The notes under the pieces were generated by a model. The model was given only the letters and a program-made list of their open reading frames with translations, searched no databases and was not told where the DNA came from. The position numbers and the translations under genes are program-made. Shown here in pieces: positions 58,175-64,000 of a stretch of DNA of 64,000 nucleotides; the stretch's first letter is position 1, and every line of letters begins with the position of its first letter. The stretch is from Pseudomonadota bacterium (GTDB taxonomy: Bacteria > Pseudomonadota > Alphaproteobacteria > Rhizobiales > Xanthobacteraceae), in NCBI GenBank assembly GCA_023387735.1, contig JAEWHP010000036.1, forward strand, positions 1 through 64,000. Reading direction: 5' to 3'.

Positions 58175-59859
58175 ATGCCCGACAAGACCATGAGCAAGAC
58201 CGAACCCACCTCGAGCCAATCGGCCGAGCGCGCGCCAAGCCGCCGCAATTTGCTGCTTGCGGGCAGTTCTCTGGTCGCGGCTGCCGCGGTCGGTGCACTC
58301 GACAGGACGCAGGTGGCGCAGGCGCAGCAGCCTGCCGCGCCGTCCGGCCAGCGACCGAATATCCTCGTCATCTGGGCGACGATGTCGGCATCGCCAACGT
58401 CAGCGCCTACTCGTTCGGCGTAATGGGTTACAAGACGCCGAACATCGATCGCATCGCCCGCGAAGGCTTGATGTTCACCGACTACTACGCCGAGCAGAGC
58501 TGCACGGCGGGCCGCGCGTCGTTCCTCACCGGCCAGGCCGGTCTGCGCACCGGCATGACCAAGGTCGGCCTGCCCGGTGCGGCGCTCGGCCTGCGCTTCG
58601 AGGACATCACCATCGCCGAGGCGCTGAAGCCGCTCGGCTATGCTACCGGACAGTTCGGCAAGAACCATCTCGGCGACCGCAACGAATTCCTGCCGACGGT
58701 GCACGGCTTCGACGAGTTCTTCGGCAATCTCTATCACCTCAATGCGGAGGAGGAGCCGGAGCATCCCGACTATCCCAAGGACCCGGCGTTCAGGGCGAAG
58801 TATGGTCCGCGCGGCGTCCTCAAGTGCAAGGCCACTGACCGGGACGATCCGACGGTCGATCCGCGCTTCGGCAGGGTCGGAAAGCAGACGATCGAGGATA
58901 CCGGATCGCTGACGAAGAAGCGGATGGAAACGGTCGACGACGAGACGTCCAATGCCGCGATCGACTACATCAAGCGGCAGGTTCAGGCCAACAAGCCGTT
59001 CTTCTGCTGGTGGAACGGCACCCGCATGCATCTCTATACGCATGTGCGGCCCGAATATAAGGGACGCAGCGGCCTCAGCGAATACATGGACGGCATGCTC
59101 GAACATGACGGCCATGTCGGCAATCTGCTCAAGACGCTGGACGATCTTGGCATCGCCAACAACACCATCGTCATCTACGGCACTGACAACGGCGTGCACA
59201 TGAACTCGTGGCCCGACGGCGGCATGACGCCGTTCCGCAGCGAGAAGAACACCAATTGGGAAGGCGCCTATCGCGTTCCGGCGATGGTCCGCTGGCCCGG
59301 CCGGATCAAGCCCGGGCAGGTCAGCAACGAAATCTTCGCGGCGCTCGACTGGTTCCCGACGCTGCTGGCGGCCGCTGGCGAGCCCGACATCAAGAGCAAG
59401 CTGCTCACCGGCTATGCCTCCGGCGGCAGGACCTTCAAGGTGCACCTCGACGGCTACAACCAGTTGCCGCTCCTCACCGGCCAGCAGGAGAAGTCGGCCC
59501 GCAAGGAGTTCTACTATATCAACGACGATGCCCAGCTCGTGGCGATGCGCTACGAGAACTGGAAGATGGTGTTCTGCGAGCAGAAGGTGGCGGGAACGCT
59601 GGAGCTCTGGGCTGCGCCCTTTGTCTGCCGCCGCCTGCCGAAAATGTTCAACCTGCGCCTGGATCCCTACGAGCGGGCGGACATCACGTCGAACACCTAC
59701 TACGACTGGACCATCCAGCGCGCCTTCCTGCTCGTGCCGGCGCAGGCGTTCGTTGCGCAGTTCGTCGAGACCTTCAGGGACTTCCCGCCGCGGCAGAAGC
59801 CATCGAGCTTCAGCGTCGACGAGGTCTTGGCGAGCATGCAGAACGCGCACGGCGGTTGA
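58175..59859 (+). pseudogene. Tat-exported arylsulfatase-type sulfatase with single-base frameshift
   Basis: The start is ATG 58175 (GAAGGGAG ribosome binding site). A twin-arginine signal (PSRRNLLLAGSSLVAAAAV) ends near VAQAQQ. RPNILVIW then breaks: the next frame reads DDVGIANVSAYSFG VMGYKTPNIDR, so one G is missing at 58374-58377 (GGG for GGGG), exactly at the metal-binding Asp pair after GD. Downstream the frame is clean: formylglycine motif SCTAGRASFLTGQ, GKNHLGDRN, YGTDNG and FNLRLDPYER to the stop at 59859. A G-run sequencing error is quite possible. Full length would be about 560 residues. Substrate unknown. Confidence 0.8.
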
Positions 59860-59871
59860 TGGTGCGCTGCC

Positions 59872-59972
59872 GTCATTCCGGGGCGCGCGCAGCGCGAGCC
59901 CGGAATCTATTGGGCCGCACACTCCGTGATGAATTGGATTCCGGGTTCGTGCTGCGCACGCCCCGGAATGAC
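59872..59972. repeat. Variant of the cloverleaf palindromic repeat
   Basis: Ends GTCATTCCGGGG and CCCCGGAATGAC are the same as in the 80-bp family, and CCCGGAATC...GATTCCGGG is retained with a longer loop. The two side hairpins are different in sequence but still self-complementary (GCGCG-CGCA-GCGCG; GTGC-TGC-GCAC). It lies in the 325-bp gap between the sulfatase and HAD genes, where no gene is seen; the rest of the gap is featureless. Confidence 0.75.
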
Positions 59973-60184
59973 AAAAAGAAGCCATCGCGTCGAGCCGGCA
60001 TCCGTCGCGGCCGCAGGCCTGGGCTGGATGGGGCCTGCTTCGAGGGAGGTAACGGCGATCGGACACCGGCTCGGGCTTGCTGATGAACAGCCGCCCACAC
60101 AAAGCCGGTTCGCCGCCCAAAGGCTTTGAGGAATCCTCGATTTATCCTTCACGGTCGCTTGATACGCGCATCTGCGTGGGGTGC

Positions 60185-60988
60185 TCAGGAGAGACTCAGC
60201 ACGATCTCCATCGCGGCGGCAAAGCCGTCGCGTTCGTTGCTGTCGGTCACATGCGTCGCCTGCTGCTTGATCGTGTCGGCGGCATTGCCCATCGCGAACG
60301 AGAGCCCGCTTCGGGCAAACATCGGCAGGTCGTTCTCCATGTCGCCGATGGTCGCGACCGCCTCGGTCGGAATGCCGAGCCGCTTCGATATCGCCGCGAC
60401 AAAGGTGCCCTTGTCGTGGCCCGGCGGCGTCACGTCGAGGTAATAGTTCTGGGAGCGAACCGCGGTCGCATCACGCCCGACCGCTTCCTTCATCGCCGCT
60501 TCGCAAGCCTTCAGCCGCGCAAAATCCGAACTGGCGCCGACGATCTTGCAGGCTTCCATCAGATGCGGGGTGAAATCGGCGACGATGGTCGGATCGGCCT
60601 TGATCGCCAGCTTCTCGTGCGGAACGTATTCGCCCTTGGGGTTTCGCGTGTACCAGCGTTCGTTGCTGAACAGCCAGATATCGACGCCGAAGGAATCGAG
60701 CACATCGAGGCTACGCTGCGCCACCGCGGGCGCAATCAGATGCTGCTCGATCGGTTTCAGTTTCGCATCGACGATCGAACTGCCGTTGAAGGCGCCCACG
60801 GGCAGCGTGATCTCGAGCGGCTCGATCAGAAAGCCCATGCCGATGGTCGGCCGGCTGGAAACGATGGTGAAGCCGATGCCGGCGTCGTGCAACTTGCGCA
60901 CGGCCGCCTTGGCGCCGTCGGTCAAAACCTTGTCCTTGGTGAGGAGGGTGCCGTCGACGTCGGAAACAACCAGCGCGATGCGTGTCAT
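60185..60988 (-). CDS. HAD-superfamily Cof-type sugar phosphatase
   Basis: The product is 267 residues from ATG 60988, overlapping the gntK stop (ATGA). Motif I VVSDVDGTLL with the nucleophile Asp, motif II TIVSSRP, a C2B cap, and motif IV GDMENDLPMF identify a Cof-like phosphatase. Substrates of this group are sugar phosphates or flavin and PLP phosphates. As the last gene in the pentose-phosphate operon, a sugar phosphate is likely (inference). Confidence 0.85.
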   Translation of the reverse strand: MTRIALVVSDVDGTLLTKDKVLTDGAKAAVRKLHDAGIGFTIVSSRPTIGMGFLIEPLEITLPVGAFNGSSIVDAKLKPIEQHLIAPAVAQRSLDVLDSFGVDIWLFSNERWYTRNPKGEYVPHEKLAIKADPTIVADFTPHLMEACKIVGASSDFARLKACEAAMKEAVGRDATAVRSQNYYLDVTPPGHDKGTFVAAISKRLGIPTEAVATIGDMENDLPMFARSGLSFAMGNAADTIKQQATHVTDSNERDGFAAAMEIVLSLS

Positions 60989-61506
60989 TGCGAAACCAGG
61001 TTCAATTGGGTGACGATGTCGTCGACGATGCGCTCGACCGGCGCGTCGATCGATACTGTAATCGGCCGTTCGTTGGTGCCGGGCCGTTCCAGTGTCCTGA
61101 ACTGGCTGGCAAGCAGGTCCGGCGGCATGAAATGTCCCTTGCGCGCGGCGAGCCGGTCCGCGATCAGTTCCTGCGTGCCGTCGAGAAAGACGATCCTGAC
61201 ATCGTCGCGGCCATGCACGAGCACCTCGCGGTAGGCGCGCTTGAGCGCCGAGCAGGCGATGACGGCGCGCCCGCCGGACGCGCAGACGCGGTCGATCTCG
61301 TCGGCAATGGCCTGCAGCCACGGCCAGCGATCCGCATCGGTGAGCGGATGGCCCGCGCTCATTTTGGCGACATTGCCGGGTGGGTGAAACCTGTCGCCGT
61401 CCTCGTAGGTCCAGCCGAGGCGTGCGGCGAGGCGTTCGGAAATGGTGCTCTTGCCGGAGCCCGAGACGCCCATCACCACCAGCGCGCAAGGCGTACTACT
61501 GCCCAC
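60985..61506 (-). CDS. gntK: Gluconokinase GntK
   Basis: The product is 173 residues from a GTG at 61506. Walker A GVSGSGKSTISERLA, GDRFHPPGNVAKMSAGHPLTD, the C-SALKRAYREVL block and KGHFMPPDLLASQF are diagnostic of the gluconokinase family. It makes 6-phosphogluconate, the substrate of the adjacent gnd product. Its 5' end overlaps the end of pgl by 11 bases. Confidence 0.93.
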   Translation of the reverse strand: MGSSTPCALVVMGVSGSGKSTISERLAARLGWTYEDGDRFHPPGNVAKMSAGHPLTDADRWPWLQAIADEIDRVCASGGRAVIACSALKRAYREVLVHGRDDVRIVFLDGTQELIADRLAARKGHFMPPDLLASQFRTLERPGTNERPITVSIDAPVERIVDDIVTQLNLVSQ

Positions 61507-62251
61507 GAAAATTCTCCGGAAGCGCCGCCTCGTCGGCCAGCCAGATGGTCTCGCCGATCGATCGCGCGCGATTGGCGGGCAGCTTCTCGCCTGCGAACAG
61601 CCGCGTCAAGATCACGCGCTTTTCAGCGCCCGCTACCTCGAACAGCATCTCTCGACAGGAGGCGAGTGTGGGCAGCGTGAGGGTGACCCGCGGCACGAAT
61701 GGTGCGACATTCGCTTTCGGCACGCCGACAGCCCAGCGGGCGGTCTCGTCCAGTGTGTCATCGCCCGGAAACAGCGAGGCGGTATGGCCGTCGGGGCCGA
61801 TACCCATCAGCACCAGGTCGAACAGGGGGCGGGCGGGGTCGAGCGCATCCGCGCCGTAGAACGATTTCAATTCCTGCTCGTACAGTACCGCGCTCCGGCC
61901 GGGCTCGGAGGGGTCTGCGGTCGCGGTCGGAATTGGATGGATATTGGCCGCCGGCGCGTGTCGATCCAGGAAGATCGCGCGCGCCATGGCCATGTTGTTG
62001 AGCGGATCGGTGGCCGGCACGAAGCGCTCGTCACCGATGAACCAGTGCACGCGCGGCCAGGGGATTCTTGCCCGGTATTCTTCGCTGGCAAACAATCGAT
62101 AAAGCTGCTTCGGGCTCGATCCGCCGGTCAGGCAGATCGCTACCCGTCCGCTGTTATCAGCGATTCTTGCGAGCACGCGCCCGGCGGCGACCGTGGCCAT
62201 CGCCGACGGATCGGCAACGGCAATCACGCGGCGGCTGTCGTTAGTCGCCAT
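61496..62251 (-). CDS. pgl: 6-phosphogluconolactonase
   Basis: The product is 251 residues. SGRVAICLTGGSSPKQLYRL, WPRVHWFIGDERFVP, LDPARPLFDLVLMGIGPDGHTASLFPG and PRVTLTLPTL are the family blocks. It hydrolyses the lactone made by Zwf. It starts 3 bases after the zwf stop. Confidence 0.94.
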   Translation of the reverse strand: MATNDSRRVIAVADPSAMATVAAGRVLARIADNSGRVAICLTGGSSPKQLYRLFASEEYRARIPWPRVHWFIGDERFVPATDPLNNMAMARAIFLDRHAPAANIHPIPTATADPSEPGRSAVLYEQELKSFYGADALDPARPLFDLVLMGIGPDGHTASLFPGDDTLDETARWAVGVPKANVAPFVPRVTLTLPTLASCREMLFEVAGAEKRVILTRLFAGEKLPANRARSIGETIWLADEAALPENFRGQ

Positions 62252-62254
62252 GGC

Positions 62255-63766
62255 TTACCCGAGTTTGCGCCAGCTTCGGCCGTCGCGCGTCAAAAGCTCG
62301 TTGGCCTCTTCCGGCCCTTCGCTGCCGGCCTTGTAGGTCTTCAGCCCTTCGGCGCCCGCCTTCTGCCAGGCATCGATGAACGGCTGCACGGCTTTCCAGC
62401 CGGCCTCGACGCTGTCGGCGCGCTGGAACAGGATATTGTCGCCGATCATGCAGTCATAGATCAGCGTCTCGTATCCGGTCGACGGCTCGGCCTTGAAATA
62501 ATCCTTGTAGCGGAACTTCATCTCGACGCCGTCGATCTGGATCGTGGGGCCGGGCACCTTGGTGTTGAACTGCAGCGCGATGCCTTCGTTCGGCGCGACG
62601 CCGATCACGAGAAAATTCTGCGCCAGCTCTTCCACCGGCGTGCAGTTGAACATCGCGAACGGCGCCTGCTTGAACTTGATCGCCACTTCGGTGCGCTTGA
62701 CGCCGAGCGCCTTGCCGGTGCGCAGGTAGAAGGGAACGCCGGCCCAGCGCCAATTGTCGATGATCAGCTTCAGCGCGACATAGGTCTCGGTGGTGCTGTC
62801 GGGTGCGACATCCTCGATTTTTCGGTAGTCCGCGATATCCTTGTCGCCGATTTTGCCGCCGAGATATTGCCCACGCACGGAATTGCGCAGCGCCTCGATC
62901 TCGCTCTGCGGCTGGATCGCGGCGAGCACATCGGCCTTCTCCGCCCGCACCGAATGCGCATCGAACCGGATCGGCGGCTCCATCGCGACCAGCGACAGCA
63001 GCTGAAACAGGTGGTTCGGCACCATGTCGCGCAACGCGCCGGTCTGGTCGTAGAAGCTGCCGCGATGGCCGACGCCGAGCTGTTCGTCGACCGTGATCTG
63101 CACGTGATCGATGTGGTTGCGATTCCAGATCGGCTCGAACATGCCGTTGGCGAAGCGCAGCACCAAAATGTTCTGCACCGTCTCCTTGCCGAGATAATGG
63201 TCGATCCGGTAGATCTCGTGCTCGTCGACGAGCTTGAGCAACTCGCTGTTCAGCGCCCTGGCCGATGCCAGGTCGGTGCCGAACGGCTTTTCGACCACCA
63301 GCCGCCGCCACGCGCCGTTCTCGGCAAGCATGCCGGCGCGCCCGAGTTGGCGGCTGATCGGCAGGAATGCGTTCGGCGGCGTGGCGAGGTAGAACAGGCG
63401 ATTGCCGCCGGTTCCTCGCGCGGATTCCAGCTGTGCAAGCTGTTTGCTCATGGCATCGAACGAGGCCGGTCCTTTCGGGTCGGCTTCGATGCAAGTGACG
63501 CATGACAGCAAGCGCTGCGCGATCGCGTCGTCCACCGGCCGGGTCGCAAACTCGCGCAAGCCCTTCATCAGGCTGTCGCGCAACGCGTCGCTGGTGAGGC
63601 CCTTGCGGGCAACACCGACCAGGCAGAACTTGTCCGGCAGGAGATCGGTTGCAGCCAGGTTATAGAGCGCAGGGACGACCAGGCGATGCGCGAGATCGCC
63701 GGTCACGCCGAAAATGACGAAGGAGCAGGGATCGGGCTTTTTCCGTGCTGCCTGACCGACCGCCAT
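62255..63766 (-). CDS. zwf: Glucose-6-phosphate 1-dehydrogenase
   Basis: The product is 503 residues from ATG 63766. N-terminal coenzyme fold FVIFGVTGDLAHR, active-site RIDHYLGKETVQNI (His/Lys region), and DMVPNHLFQLLSLVAMEPP are characteristic. It oxidises glucose-6-phosphate to the lactone with NADP, feeding either pentose phosphate or Entner-Doudoroff flow. It lies 6 bases after gnd. Confidence 0.95.
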   Translation of the reverse strand: MAVGQAARKKPDPCSFVIFGVTGDLAHRLVVPALYNLAATDLLPDKFCLVGVARKGLTSDALRDSLMKGLREFATRPVDDAIAQRLLSCVTCIEADPKGPASFDAMSKQLAQLESARGTGGNRLFYLATPPNAFLPISRQLGRAGMLAENGAWRRLVVEKPFGTDLASARALNSELLKLVDEHEIYRIDHYLGKETVQNILVLRFANGMFEPIWNRNHIDHVQITVDEQLGVGHRGSFYDQTGALRDMVPNHLFQLLSLVAMEPPIRFDAHSVRAEKADVLAAIQPQSEIEALRNSVRGQYLGGKIGDKDIADYRKIEDVAPDSTTETYVALKLIIDNWRWAGVPFYLRTGKALGVKRTEVAIKFKQAPFAMFNCTPVEELAQNFLVIGVAPNEGIALQFNTKVPGPTIQIDGVEMKFRYKDYFKAEPSTGYETLIYDCMIGDNILFQRADSVEAGWKAVQPFIDAWQKAGAEGLKTYKAGSEGPEEANELLTRDGRSWRKLG

Positions 63767-63772
63767 GAGTCT

Positions 63773-64000
63773 TCAAGCCTTCGAACCGGGTTGCTTCGGC
63801 GGCTCCTTGTGGCCGCCGAAACCGGCCCGCATCGCGGACAGGATTTTTTCCGCAAAGGTGTGGTCCTTGCGCGAACGGAAGCGGGCATAGAGCGCGGCCG
63901 TCAGCACTTCCGCCGGCACTGCCTCGTCGATCGCGGCGTTCACGGTCCAGCGGCCTTCGCCGGAATCCTCGACAAAGCCCGAGTAATTATCCAGCGTGTG
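63773..64000 (-). CDS. gnd: 6-phosphogluconate dehydrogenase, C-terminal end (runs off right edge)
   Basis: The last 75 residues are visible: NYSGFVEDSGEGRWTVNAAI, then a helical stretch with ALYARFRSRKDHTFAEKILS and a GFGGH ending, followed by a Pro/Lys tail. This is the C-terminus of the short (YqeC/GndA-like) decarboxylating enzyme family. It converts 6-phosphogluconate to ribulose-5-phosphate. It is first of those seen in the operon, upstream of zwf. Confidence 0.88.
   Translation of the reverse strand, partial: HTLDNYSGFVEDSGEGRWTVNAAIDEAVPAEVLTAALYARFRSRKDHTFAEKILSAMRAGFGGHKEPPKQPGSKA

Overview
This window looks like a chromosomal segment of a Bradyrhizobium-type alphaproteobacterium (Rhizobiales). 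The evidence is high-GC coding sequence, many ATGA start/stop overlaps, rhizobial-style small secreted proteins, Bradyrhizobium-like intergenic palindromes, and an AMP-forming acyl-CoA synthetase, Ku/LigD, Kdp and GlgE gene complement typical of that group. No species is claimed.

Region 1-9690 is accessory DNA. Its left part (1-3500) holds short secreted or zinc-ribbon-like proteins, two broken genes and three strong hairpin terminators. A tRNA-Lys 3' half lies at 3591 and a tRNA-Thr-like 3' half at 3927. A compact mobile module follows: an iteron-like repeat cluster (4282-4379), a 1088-aa RepB-type primase fused to an Fe-S SF2 helicase, a small ribbon-helix-helix-like protein, a small unknown protein and a tyrosine integrase. 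The integrase ends 25 bp from the 3' end of an intact tRNA-Ile2 (CAT), which is the likely attachment site. The matching distal att copy is not seen and probably lies left of the window.

Region 9858-23942 starts with two periplasmic solute-binding proteins. It continues with a molybdenum/tungsten cofactor and formate dehydrogenase cluster: a divergent MoeA-like protein, a MoeA-PBP fusion, mobA, fdhD, mobB, a canonical moeA, a TusA-like sulfur carrier, and a two-subunit NAD-linked formate dehydrogenase with fused gamma-beta subunit. Cofactor assembly, sulfuration (FdhD, perhaps TusA-like) and the enzyme are therefore encoded together.

Region 24232-32425 is a kdp potassium-uptake operon: three tiny membrane ORFs (one KdpF), kdpA with an apparent frameshift, then intact kdpB, kdpC, kdpD and kdpE. 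Region 32501-39888 carries a PNPOx-like protein, an acyl-CoA synthetase, a Lys-rich DUF6496-type protein, the divergent Ku/LigD end-joining pair, a DUF3309-type micro-protein and a PHA-system protein.

Region 39868-57884 is an alpha-glucan/trehalose locus. A tight minus-strand operon glgE-treS/maltokinase-glgB-treX-treZ-treY faces a divergent malQ-GH15 pair. It encodes both the GlgE route from trehalose to branched glucan and the TreX/Y/Z route back to trehalose. Downstream are a Tat-exported sulfatase with a one-base frameshift in its metal site and a minus-strand gnd-zwf-pgl-gntK-HAD operon for the oxidative pentose phosphate and gluconate pathway, whose first gene runs off the right edge.

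Three identical 80-bp cloverleaf-forming intergenic repeats (one inverted) and a variant with different but still self-complementary arms are scattered through the core region.
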